Made by a program: the position numbers and the translations under genes | In this document: positions 25,201-33,800 of the stretch, in pieces | Position numbering within the stretch: the stretch's first letter is position 1 | Layout of the letters: each line of letters opens with the position of its first letter | Assembly (NCBI GenBank): GCA_037389465.1 | Contig: JAZARR010000069.1 | Span: forward strand, 1,917,501-1,981,500 | Direction: 5' to 3' | Source of the DNA: Baylisascaris procyonis | Lineage: Eukaryota > Nematoda > Chromadorea > Rhabditida > Ascarididae | DNA: 64,000 nt | The notes under the pieces: generated by a model | The model's input: only the letters and a program-made list of their open reading frames with translations | Database searches by the model: none | Told to the model about the DNA's origin: nothing

Positions 25201-26793
25201 GAGTAAAGTGGCTAGTGCACGCAGGATCGGTGAGTATGCAAATATGTTGTTTGCTTTAATTCACACCTCTTTTGCTTGGAGGTGGTGGATTGTTGCGGAG
25301 ACGCCTCTCCTTTTCTTCGTGACATAAGCGTTGTGTGCATTTTTGTGGATTGTGGAGAATGAAGAGAGGTTGAATAGATGTGTAAGGGTAATGTAGTGGA
25401 ACAGTCAAGAACTCATCAAATTGTTTTCCTTTCTCGCATTCTAATGAAAGAGACTGTCAGAAGCGTTACAGCGCCTTCCAACATCTAGCCGGCAAGTGTT
25501 GCGCTCTGTATATTTATTAAAAAGGTTTTTTTTTTGCTTTCCACTTCCTGCGTTTTTGCTCTGTGATGTTCGGAGGTGGGAACTTTGCTGACCTCATGCC
25601 CATGCAAACTGTCTTTAGCAAATATCACTTCGGTACATGTTCCACAGGTATTTCTGTCGAAGCATATGCTTACATTTCTTAACTAGAAGGGTAACGTGGT
25701 GTTTGTTGAACATTTTAATAGGCAGCATATCGTCGCTTTCATCGTTGGTGATGATGAGTTCTCCTTTCCTGGAACTGTGGCTCACATTAGCATTATTGGT
25801 ACCTCATTTAACGTCTTCATCGTTTTTAATGCAGTTAAAAGCCTAAAGATCTCATTTCTCTACTTTTTTTGTTCTTGTCAAAATTTCTTTCGTCGCGATT
25901 ACGGTTTAGCTGTCACTCTCCTGATCGTTCGCGTTCTTATTTTCTTTTATCTGGCGGTCGCTGATACTTCGGCCTCACACTTCAGTTTGGATAGTGTTTT
26001 TTCTGCTAAATTCAAGAGTAACAGAAGTATTTTATAAGAAGCGTTGTTGCTATCGTAGTGGAAAAAGAGGAGAGGAACGTGATTGCGATTTGAAAAAAAA
26101 CGTCAGAAGTTGTAGTCTCACTGTCAATGTTTTCTTGTTGTTGCGTCTGAGGATGTATTTTTCCAGGCTGCTTGATGAGACGATTAGATATATTGAATTA
26201 TTCCCTCAATAACTCGGACTCAACTTGTACTCGCTTATTGTGCTTGCCTGATTCTTTTTTTTGTTGTTTTTCTTTTGTGAAGCATGCTCACTTCGTCACA
26301 TTTCACCTATTCTCTTTCTATGCATTTTATTTATAGAAACTCCGGATTAGTTGCATTAAGAGGTGATCCTAGGGGTTTTAATTTGATTTGGGTCTGGTGT
26401 GATCGACATTTACAGCTGCTGATGCAATTTCATGATGATAGAGACCGCGAAAAGAGTCTAATAAGGGCTCAAATTATGAAGAACGATTGACGAAGGTTGA
26501 TCTTGGGAGCGGAGAAATTTAACCTTCGGTGAAAAGAGATGGGACAGTAATTAGCCTTTACAACTGTAATAGGATGTCCTAATTGAGAGCCTGAACAAGC
26601 ATTTTCATGTCTCAGTTTCGGCTTCAGCAGTAGTCTTTTTGAAGCGCCGCCCTCTATTCTTTCTATAGTTTTAAGAGAGCGGCTTTCCTCGCTTCCTTGG
26701 CGATGATTACGTAAATTTCGTTTAATGAACTGTTCTTTCAGTGACGAGAAGAGTGTACTGGAAGGAGGAGGCCCTCAATCTACACCCGTTTGA
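4094..26793 (+). CDS. ncam-1: NCAM/Fasciclin-2-like cell adhesion molecule, multi-exon gene (overall model)
   Basis: Single-pass membrane adhesion protein of the NCAM/Fas2 family, expected at the surface of neurons and other cells, mediating homophilic or heterophilic contact and axon guidance. Eighteen exons on the + strand (listed separately) join with matching phases and no internal stop, giving about 844 residues. Domain order is five Ig domains, two fibronectin III domains, a transmembrane helix and a short cytoplasmic tail. That 5+2 layout is the family signature. All ten Ig cysteines and the core tryptophans are present. The tail contains GKDIERG, resembling a motif in the NCAM cytoplasmic region. 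The start codon and signal peptide are not identified: the first recognised exon begins inside the mature N-terminus in phase 1. The family call is secure; orthology to C. elegans ncam-1 is inferred from architecture only. Confidence 0.9.
4820..4965 (+). CDS. ncam-1: ncam exon: Ig1, second half
   Basis: Preceded by CGACTTACAG and followed by C|GTAAGC. Phase 2 in, phase 1 out. It contains the typical Ig F strand VDDSGVYRCAAKA with the second core cysteine and the G strand KSINISFI. The join with the preceding exon makes one complete I-set type Ig domain. Confidence 0.87.
5482..5616 (+). CDS. ncam-1: ncam exon: Ig2, first half
   Basis: Acceptor GATATTTATAG, donor AG|GTTGAC. Phase 1 in and out. 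Encodes EIVCRVSGDPSLEIFWQF, with the first cysteine and core tryptophan of Ig2. An alternative donor one base earlier would break the frame of the next exon. Confidence 0.83.
7227..7373 (+). CDS. ncam-1: ncam exon: Ig2, second half
   Basis: Acceptor TCTGTTTAG, donor ATG|GTAAGC. Phase 1 in and out. Encodes QVLFIPQFESEQDDGEYLC, the E-F strands with the second cysteine, then a G strand LAINVTAY that includes a possible N-glycosylation site (NVT). Confidence 0.87.
8323..8447 (+). CDS. ncam-1: ncam exon: Ig3, first half
   Basis: Acceptor GACTTTCAG, donor GTG|GTATGT. Phase 1 in, phase 0 out. Encodes PEITVFEGPEF, then AQIQCQAVGKPKPEYKWQKN with the first cysteine and tryptophan of Ig3. The exact donor is slightly uncertain: a second GT five bases downstream (TAT|GTGACT) would suit a different acceptor of the next exon. 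Confidence 0.82.
10211..10264. repeat. perfect 24-bp inverted repeat with 6-nt loop
   Basis: The left arm 10211-10234 starts AAGAATGGCCTCC and the right arm 10241-10264 is its exact reverse complement. The loop is TGAAAG. The left arm's first three bases coincide with the end of a 23-bp direct repeat whose other copy is at 9920-9942. It is either a fold-back remnant or an inverted duplication made during replication. Confidence 0.9.
11181..11276. repeat. perfect 33-bp inverted repeat, 30-nt spacer, with direct repeat
   Basis: The arm 11181-11213 begins GAGAAAATTTTGCTGCTG, and 11244-11276 is its exact reverse complement. The end of the spacer (11226-11244, ACAAGTAATATGCTGAAAG) is repeated directly after the right arm at 11277-11295. 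The combined inverted plus direct duplication is the pattern expected from a strand-switch event. Confidence 0.92.
11933..12092 (+). CDS. ncam-1: ncam exon: Ig3, second half
   Basis: Follows a 3.5-kb intron. The phase-consistent acceptor is GTATTTAAG at 11932; a stronger-looking GTTTAG ends at 11921 but would need the alternative upstream donor. It ends at A|GTATGT, phase 1. Encodes LIIHSLTPSDGGVYTCVASN with the second Ig3 cysteine and G strand SINLTIF. Domain identity is sure; the left boundary is uncertain by 11 bp. Confidence 0.8.
12944..13475 (-). pseudogene. possible antisense coding remnant in ncam intron, frameshifted
   Basis: Two overlapping - strand frames (13475-13179 and 13288-12944) both look protein-like. 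The first is helical, with stretches such as ELKQLQLFIAELYTHEVKAH. The second has MEEMSTQTTETEAFFHQF and EDFIQRLNAKCHF. They could join by a shift at an A run near 13290. No family is recognised. It may be a decayed nested gene, a mobile-element fragment or chance. Confidence 0.25.
13467..13672 (+). CDS. ncam-1: ncam exon: Ig4, first part
   Basis: Acceptor TTTTATTCAG, donor ACG|GTTAGA. Phase 1 in, phase 0 out. Encodes a sequon (NIT), GDSADLRCSFTGDGVIKAKW with the first cysteine and tryptophan of Ig4, then QQVVRSEEY and an E-strand-like SAIITTST. The F and G strands are supplied by the exon at 16789. Confidence 0.82.
13673..15636 (+). other. ncam intron, no feature seen
   Basis: T-rich intron between the first Ig4 exon and the cassette exon, with several homopolymer T runs. 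I looked for an F/G-strand exon (D.G.Y.C pattern) and did not find one. Confidence 0.6.
15637..15729 (+). CDS. ncam-1: ncam exon: possible 31-residue cassette inside Ig4
   Basis: Acceptor GCTTTTGTTCAG, donor CAG|GTTGCT. The exon is 93 bp, phase 0 at both ends, so it can be included or skipped without changing frame. It encodes a very acidic, polar stretch (starts SDDTREAYEESDLQNE, ends HFDRLKLQ) that is not part of a standard Ig fold. It would lengthen the loop between C' and E strands of Ig4. The 13467 exon and the 16789 exon are directly compatible without it. Reality as an exon is inferred from splice sites and open frame. Confidence 0.55.
16789..16933 (+). CDS. ncam-1: ncam exon: Ig4, C-terminal part
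   Basis: Acceptor GGATTGTTACAG, donor C|GTGAGG. Phase 0 in, phase 1 out. Encodes AIVLSIESLGEDDAGLYQC with the second Ig4 cysteine, then VAENEAGS and the G strand STYLAIT. Its own E strand (AIVLSIES) partly duplicates the one at the end of the 13467 exon, which leaves the exact Ig4 strand assignment open. Confidence 0.85.
18470..18654 (+). CDS. ncam-1: ncam exon: Ig5, first half
   Basis: Acceptor GCGTAATTAATAG, donor ACG|GTCTGT. Phase 1 in, phase 0 out. Encodes EPTITGHS, then GSTVELSCEASAVPDPVWSW with the first cysteine and tryptophan of Ig5, and RVIHSEGTSTELT leading into the next exon. Confidence 0.86.
19537..19636 (+). CDS. ncam-1: ncam exon: Ig5, second half
   Basis: Acceptor GTTAGTTTTCCAG, donor T|GTGAGT. 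Phase 0 in, phase 1 out. Encodes ITETDENDYGVYTCTAENGI, the F strand with the second cysteine, then AQIDVVQI. The join with the previous exon reads STELT-ITETDENDYG without a gap. Confidence 0.88.
19882..20024 (+). CDS. ncam-1: ncam exon: fibronectin III domain 1, first half
   Basis: Acceptor TTTTATTTTCAG. Phase 1 in. Encodes IPDTPSEVNCHEHIYPNFAT and a C' strand QLIFYYAKDTE. The domain is divergent: it lacks the usual early tryptophan. The donor GAA|GTACTC gives phase 0 and fits the next exon; another GT lies at 20039. Confidence 0.72.
20433..20619 (+). CDS. ncam-1: ncam exon: fibronectin III domain 1, second half
   Basis: Phase-0 acceptor ATTATCTTGAG (weak) and donor G|GTGAGT. Encodes KNVTVPFAVGTALRINGLEP, the FnIII E strand, followed by KSRYTVRVQALNEAGESDLS, the hallmark Y.v.v.A.N..G pattern. 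An open frame continues upstream to about 20199, but that part does not look like FnIII, so I placed the boundary here. Confidence 0.82.
21624..21739 (+). CDS. ncam-1: ncam exon: fibronectin III domain 2, first half
   Basis: Acceptor TGATGTTTTCAG, donor GAG|GTACTC (a GTGAGG five bases earlier would be phase 1). Phase 1 in, phase 0 out. Encodes APETPQVL, VCTLSWRHPNDHGSPLTSYR with the core tryptophan, and VFVRE. Confidence 0.84.
22690..22849 (+). CDS. ncam-1: ncam exon: fibronectin III domain 2, second half
   Basis: Acceptor CTATTATTGTAG, donor G|GTAAGC. Phase 0 in, phase 1 out. Encodes TSIDLKLLKPLRKYEVRLVA and VNNVGNSNPY, the F-G strands of FnIII. It is followed directly by the membrane exon. 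Confidence 0.87.
23147..23354 (+). CDS. ncam-1: ncam exon: transmembrane helix and palmitoylation-like cysteine strip
   Basis: Acceptor CTGGTTATAG, donor AA|GTAAGT. Phase 1 in, phase 2 out. A short extracellular stalk is followed by one hydrophobic helix (IILTVGFVLLFVLLVVDLIC). The next 20 residues hold five more cysteines (NRCGLLACFCINCLG plus the helix-end Cys). This resembles the membrane-proximal cysteines that are palmitoylated in vertebrate NCAM. The tail motif KGKDIERG follows. Confidence 0.9.
24069..24128 (+). CDS. ncam-1: ncam exon: cytoplasmic tail
   Basis: Acceptor GTGCGTTTCAG, donor AG|GTGAGG. Phase 2 in and out, 60 bp. Encodes SAESNRLLNEGRTEVGISA, polar tail sequence with no recognised domain. 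Confidence 0.75.
24228..24252. repeat. (TA)n microsatellite
   Basis: About 12 uninterrupted TA units in the intron after the 24069-24128 ncam tail exon. Confidence 0.95.
25191..25229 (+). CDS. ncam-1: possible alternative 39-bp tail exon with early stop
   Basis: Flanked by AAATTTCAG and G|GTGAGT, both strong sites. Joined to the 24069-24128 exon (phase 2), it reads RIRHE and then TAA, so inclusion would give a shorter tail or a decay target. It is also readable as DMSKVASARRI in another frame, but no neighbouring exon supplies that phase. Existence is inferred from splice sites alone. Confidence 0.3.
26742..26793 (+). CDS. ncam-1: ncam last coding exon and stop
   Basis: Acceptor TGTTCTTTCAG. 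Joined in phase 2 to the 24128 donor it encodes DEKSVLEGGGPQSTPV followed by TGA at 26791-26793. The phase match and sensible polar C-terminus support it. If further tail exons lie between 24128 and 26742, the frame would still have to end in phase 2. Confidence 0.65.
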
Positions 26794-29700
26794 CGAGATT
26801 CTGCATTTGCTACGTAAACATTCATCTGCGCGTTTTCTGAAACGATTAGTCTCATGTGCCCATTTAAGGATGTTCGGTTTGAGTGATATTGAGATTTTAT
26901 AGATATGAGAGACGGTTTTTGTTGGGTTTTTTCAAGACCTCAATCGACTGCGTTAGATGATCCTATACACAATCATACTACTAAATTGGCAGTGGGATCG
27001 CAGTTTGTAATATTTGTTTTTGTGGATTTCTTCTGTGTTGCCGTTTCTTGTACACACAGAGTTGTTGTTGTTTTTGCAATTTTTCTTTGTCCGACGTAAT
27101 GTTCATTGGCTAGAAGAGCTCATTGGTTGATTTGCTTCGAGCTGAGCACCAATAGGTGCTGTAATTATTGATGAATTGTCTTGCTGTACGTTGTATTGAT
27201 ATCTGAAGGTTGCATGATACTCGGTTTTTGTTGCATTCCATTCTTTCACTTTTGCTCTATCACATCAGCACATAACGAATAGAGCATATCGGAAGTTTCG
27301 GTTATCGCAACGAAGGTATGAAGCTGAGCGTTGAAAGTACAATGATTTGTAGGGCATAGCTCAAGTATCGCTAAGGTTTTACAAGTAAGAAGTTATTGCA
27401 GGTTGTTGGAATGCATTTGCAAATAGACTTGATATCATGTGATCCTACGTTCCGTTTATTTTGCGTCTTGTGGGCATGTGTGCAACAGGTAGCAACAATG
27501 AAATGCATTGGGCATTCACATTCCACTTGTAGGGTATCATGCTTGGCACGAAATATTTGGAGAAATTTTTGTGGGAAGTTTTGTTGCATTGATGCTGGCC
27601 TTCATGTGTCATACATTTGAAGTAGTTGTATTTAATCGATTCCGAGCTTGTTCTTGTGCTTTTCTTTGTGAGCTCTTCTCGATCGCCTTTCGCGCTGAGA
27701 TTTCGCTGTTGTTTGCAAATCCCCACGTCCGGGTTATGTCGTTTGTTATATTGCAACGTTACCCCTCACGAACGTCACTTATTCCTGAATAAATTGATCA
27801 TCCTTTTCTCTCTCTAGGCATTTGCATGACGGATCCTTCCTGTGCGTCGGTCCTTGATATGCGAAATGATAGGTCATGATGGGTCTTTTTCGTGAACGAG
27901 CCTTCAGCAAAGAAAAAATACTTTATATGGCTTTGAAGAAGTCAGAGGTAAGGGTCTTGCCGCCGATGGTCATAATGTGGTATGAAATGCCCACAGCAGC
28001 TAAAAACGGTTTTCAAGGCATGGATGGTCCAAATTCTGTGACAGCGTGGTGCACATCGTTCGTTGAGATGGAGCTGACTTGTGGGGCGGTACACTAAGCA
28101 GCCATCGTTTCTGTAGAAGGCTAGCAATATCGATTAGCGATCGGTTCGTGAATGTCGGTGTGGTCCTGAGCTGTCAGGTTTCTGGTGAATCTCAATCTGT
28201 CTCATGTTGTTGAAGCTGGAGTACGATTCACGTTTGCCTTCGAATATTTACTGGGCTCTCTCGCTGGTCACATAAGCATGGGCATGTGCAAGTAGTTGTT
28301 TCTCGGGCGAAAAAAAGAAAAGGCCGTAAACGCAGCATGCTTCTCCGGTTTGAAGGTAGTCTTCTTTGTCGTAGTAGTGTGCTGTGCAATTAGCAAAAAC
28401 TTATCTGTCATCACAATTAGCAAAGTGCATCAAGTGACTAGGGCGGAAGTGGCTGCGAGTTGGAGGCATGTTGAGGTGAGAACTAAGCGTGAGTGCAGAA
28501 ATAAATAGGAGTAGCCGTACCGCACTGCGTTGGAGGTGGACGTCGCCAGCATTGTCCACGTCCGACTTGTGCTGTCCTTCACTCGCGCAGGCTTCTGACC
28601 GACAGATTTCCGCCATCCGGTTCGCTCTCGCTTTGCTTTCGATGGTTCAATGGATCCGAGAGAATAACCACCAACCTTTTACCCCAGAACAACGTGGCGT
28701 GGGCTGGGCATCTGGCTTTCAAACTAAACAATTCATAGGGACATGACTGTACTAGCTCCCTTCATGACCGGCCCTTCCCTTACCTTACTCAAACCTTACT
28801 CAACCTCACTGCTAAATGTGCCATCTTTACTGTGTCCCTCCGTCTCCGTACATTGCTTCTCTAGGAGAGAAAAATATGTATACTGATCCACCGCTAAATA
28901 TAACACAAATTGACAGTTATCAAGAAGCACGTGTTCGGATGCTACAGGTATGAACTACATAGGCTCCAAATTCCAGCACTAGGACGAGCTACTTGTCCAT
29001 CGAAGTTTCCCTTCACAGCTTCCCAGCACAAAAAAAATTGGAACAATGTTTGTCTCATGTGCCGAGGGTTCCCAGCCTGTAGTGGTGTACCTTAGCATGC
29101 AACTGACCTATAAATCCCCCGTGGGGACCGTCAGACACGGCGCACTTCTATGTTGATGCTTTCTGAGTAAACCCGCACCTAAAAAAGTCTGGTTCCCCAT
29201 ACCTAACATACGCTTACAGTGCGAAACGCCCTTCGCCCACATTGTCAGTTACCTGGCGGCTTCCTTACCATCGTCCACTCCTCGTCGTCGTTGTTAAACA
29301 GTGGAGTGGAAAAAGAGACCAGTTCCAGCGCGCTGGGATAAGTAATCCAGTGACGTTCCTATTGGGATGTCACTGGTTCATCTAACATGTTTTTCCAATA
29401 CGTATTTCTTGCCTTGATCCCGTCCCGCTCATCCTCTGTAACTTGGAGCTCCCAGAATAATAACAATAATAAAACTCGGCCTCTATGTGGGGCCGAATTT
29501 TGTTGAGGTATCTCGGAAAATGGGGAATCCCGAAAGCCAACACTGCTGCTAACAAAAGAGCCTCAACAACAAAAACGCTTTATTTATTAAACAGTATTGG
29601 GAAATGCAATTCAGAAAAACAATAACACCCAGCCTATCAACGAGTAATACATTGAAAAAAACTCTGAGCTATCAACGACCCGTTCTGTGAGCGTTACCAG

Positions 29701-30684
29701 CGTTGTAGATCTAGCATAATGCACGAAAACTCAAAAAAAAAAAAAAAACAAAAAACTGAAGCCTCAACAGTTCCACTTGACTGTCTCGTAAGTTTTATGA
29801 ACTGCTAAGGGTGTAATGAAACAATGCTGAACGCATCAAGGCCCACCTTTGCCTATCTCAGCAGCTAAAAACCATAAGCCAATAGCTGAAAACGCTGATA
29901 TCTTCTCATTTTACATCAAACCAAATTTTGAACATAAAAGAAAGAGAAGAGAGGCAACTTTTTCGTAACCCACTATAGCATCCCGAGTTGTACCTACTTC
30001 AATATGGCCATTTAAAGGCTTCACAGACACATGAAGAAAGGCACATGAAGAATGAAACAACTAATAGAAAGAACAACCCACAAGTGAAACAGCGAATCTA
30101 CAGGGCCATCATTACTTAAGGCGAACAATTCTGGAGCACAAAACACAACCCATACTTTTCCACGAGTCCCAACGAAAACTTCGAAAACGCTTTTACACCG
30201 CATCTGCAAGGGATCTGTAAACGGGAAGTTATAAACGCAGCACACAGACTCTTAGGGAACAAAAACAACGCAAAAAATAAAAATCCTCGAATACGTTCTA
30301 CCTGAAAAACATGCTCTATTTTTGCAGCAACAGTCTTTCTTTACAATTTTCCAGCACAAGCATTCCCATCCTCGTCACCCACTCCCACTATTTCGAGTGT
30401 ACCTGCGCGGATTTCCTGGTCTAAGGGGTCATCAATAAAACTTCCCTTCAACGAAAACAGGAAGAGTAGGCTGCCCGTATGAGATAGTTATACCAGTGAC
30501 AATAAAAGAATGCGAGCGAGCCCGCAACGCTATATATTAGTAACAAAACACAACGCTGGTGCTCTTCTTAGATTTAAATTCACAAGAAGCGAAAGAAAAA
30601 CAAACGGAAACCAACAATCAACGAAAAAAACATTGACAGCGATACATCAACGCCCCTCCCCCAGCCTCCTCTTCGTCCAACGAC
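26794..30684. other. 3' region between the two convergent genes
   Basis: No exon recognised. AATAAA occurs on the + strand at 27788-27793 and 28500-28505, either of which could serve the ncam 3' end. Base composition flips from T/G-rich to A/C-rich near 28.7 kb. For the - strand gene, a TTTATT (AATAAA on the - strand) lies near 29580. An A run is present near 29735-29751. Confidence 0.5.
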
Positions 30685-30817
30685 CTAACGACGAGCAGCC
30701 CATAAGGGGTCGCTAGGATTCGCATGCTGACGTTCTACGCTTATGGTCACTGAAGTACCGGCGGCCGCTGCTTCAGCTTCATAAACCTCTCCTAACTCCG
30801 CGATCGCCTGTTCCTCG
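30685..30817 (-). CDS. IBTK: IBTK last coding exon and stop
   Basis: Acceptor GCGATAATTTTCAG. Phase 2 in. Encodes [40 protein letters not shown] and a TAG stop at 30685-30687. This follows the family C-terminus: IEEhAI.dL...YEA.......v.veR....dPlW. It is the anchor for naming the gene. Confidence 0.92.
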
Positions 30818-33800
30818 CTGAAAATTATCGCTCGCTTAACGCTACACAATGTCAAACTGCGACCGTTAAACTTCGACAGCAACAACAGAGCACATAAATG
30901 TACTTGAGATAACGTTTACATTCTTCACTGGATACGCGTTCAACATTTAAGAAAGCCCTTAATAATAATAATTTAATAAATAATAATGATTAATAATTAA
31001 TATCAATTCGATAATAATTAACAATTTGATAATAATTTAATAATAATTAATAATTTAATGATAATTTCATAATAATTAACAATCTGACAATAATTAATAA
31101 TTTAATAATAAGTTATAACTAAACAACTTAATAATAATTTAATAACAACTAATAAATTAATAATAATTAATAATTTAACAATAATTAATAATTTAATAAT
31201 AATTAATAATTTAATAATAATTAATAATTTAATAATAATCAATAATTTAATAACAATTTAGTAATAATTAATAATTTGATAATAATTTAATAATAACTAA
31301 TAATAATTAATAATTTAATAATAATTAATAATCTGACAGTAACTAATAGTAATTCATAATTTAATAATAATTAATAATTTAATAATAACTGATGGTAATT
31401 AATAATAGTTAACAATTAAGAATTAGTAATAATAATCAATAATAATAATAATAAAACAATAATAACAGTTACTGATATATGAATAATAAAGACAGCCGCT
31501 GTTTTAAACCTTATAAAAGCATCGTCAAAATAACCGTCCGTCGGGAAATCAGAACATTAGAGGAGCGTTCGTCCATTTTTAACAATGCTGCTTTTCCTCA
31601 CATGATAACATCAAATATGTTCACCATTCATGACTTTGTATACAGCTGGAACGAGGCAATCACAAAAGTTTCGAAGGAAATGGCGTCACTCTTCAAGAGG
31701 AACCACAACATCTGATTCCTGTGGAACTCTCTCATACTTTCATTCCAACTTTATCCGAGCGCGTTTCATTCACCAGAGCAATATTTTTGTGATTAAATTC
31801 GTTGCGTTCCCTGACTAGACGAAATGTCGTCAACCCTTCTTGCTTACGGTATACATGTACTGAAGACTCTAACCGTTCGTGCCTAGGGTACATGCGCATT
31901 AGGGACCCGAAGTTTTTGCATACGATTTGCACTTCATAGGTAACTAAGTTATATTAACGTGAGTAATTCACGCACTCTTTTAAAAAAACATACATTTCAA
32001 TATCGGCTAATCTCGAGTCATTGAGGCGCTTCGCTTCGTTCTGACTCGCAACTTCCGCTGCCATAATCTCCTCCAAACCCCTTGCTTCTTCATCAGGCTC
32101 AGTCGGACAACTTTCCTTTACGTATAACAACAATGAATCGTTGACAACAAAGTTGGGAAAATGTACAGTTTTGTCAGCTTTCGATTGGAAGTGCTGAAAC
32201 GTGCTCCGCTCTAAGAGCACAAGTTCGACTTCTTCGGGTTAGAATTCATATCATTTCATTCCGTGCCCCCGGTTCGCTGATGTTCCAACATCTTCGAGCT
32301 CATATGGCCCATCCCTGTATGAGGAACTAGGCGGTCATACTAACCTGACGTAAGCGATTCCCTGACTGGACGAAATGATGTCGCCAACCTTTCTTGCTGA
32401 TGGCATACATGTACTGGAGACTCCAACTGTTTCTTGTGTATGGTACATGCGCATTAAGGACTCGAACTTTTTCTATATGACCTGTACTTTACAGGCAACA
32501 AAATGCTATGTTAGCGTGATTTGTTTACGTACTGTGTTAAGAAAGAACATTTCGATAACGATTAAGCTCAAGTTACTGAAGCGCTTCGCGTTGTTTTGAC
32601 CCGCAACTTCCTCATACGAAATCGGGGTTCAACAAACATAGAGAGCTCAGTGCCTAGCTCGAAACTTCCGAACACAAATTCACTTGCTAAACAATATTAC
32701 GCCCAGGCATCTTCAAACAGCAAGACAATTCGCGTTACGATGTTCAAAACAATCAAAAAATGACTCCCTGGAACCACGAACTCTTTGTATTAAAACTTTT
32801 TCATCGTCGAATAGCCAACCATCTCTTTCCAATCGAACCGTGGATGGTTTTGGACAAGTGCTCCTCGACAGATATTTTATCCGAAAATTGTTCATTCAAT
32901 TTCTACAGACTCCGTTCAAAGACTTTTCAACTTTTAAAAGCAGAAATTATCTTAAAAAATTAGACATTTTCTGGGCAATTCAGGGATCTTCCTTATAGAA
33001 CCATTCTCCAAAATTCACACTCCTTTGATTGATAGTGCAAAAAAAAAGATTAATCACAAGCGTGGACTGCTAAAAACTCACTTTGCACCAGCCCTTCGGC
33101 TTTGCACGAATCTCGGCTGGCCTCACTTGCTCGCTCTGCATGGATGGATTGTTTTCACGCGAACGGCCAGCGCGCTCTGCCTCGTCGGCCACAATTGCTG
33201 CTAGCGACATCGTTGGGGGATGATGAACGCCACCCCTGCAATAATGGGAAAAGGATATATAAATTTTACACTAGTTCGAGACCCGCTAGAGGCGAATAAC
33301 GAAAGGGGAAACGGGTAAAGCGATTTGAAAGCTGCATAAGCCCCGCAATGACCACTTATGAAAGGATTTCCGGTCCGTTAGCGTTTCAGCGCATCAGTAA
33401 ACAATCTCTTTCGTGAGTGTGTCATATAAATAGGAATGCAACGCTACATACCATCACACCGATCACTGTGCCTCCAACAGGCACAGCATGTCATCTACTG
33501 CATAAACTCGAATAAAGATCTCACAATGAAAACACCACGCCTCGATATATAATTTATTCATAGATGCTTATAGAGCTCTCTCTTTAACAATCCTCCTCTG
33601 CAGCGTTACCTTTGCAGCACAGTAAGTGGACGTGCCTCTAAGGTATTCTAGAGATATAACAGCACTTGCTGAGTAACCGTCCTTCGTTACTGCACAAGCA
33701 TAAGAACATTTCCAATATCACTTTCACCGTAAGTCGCTTCATCATTATACCCTCAGAGTAACTGCTTTCACGTTAGGTTTCTATTTTGAAAAAATTTAGC

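Noticed and set aside
25637..26037. 113-codon hydrophobic + strand frame as a membrane protein
   Set aside because: Phe/Leu/Val-rich translation of a T-rich intron, with no start context, splice support or known topology.
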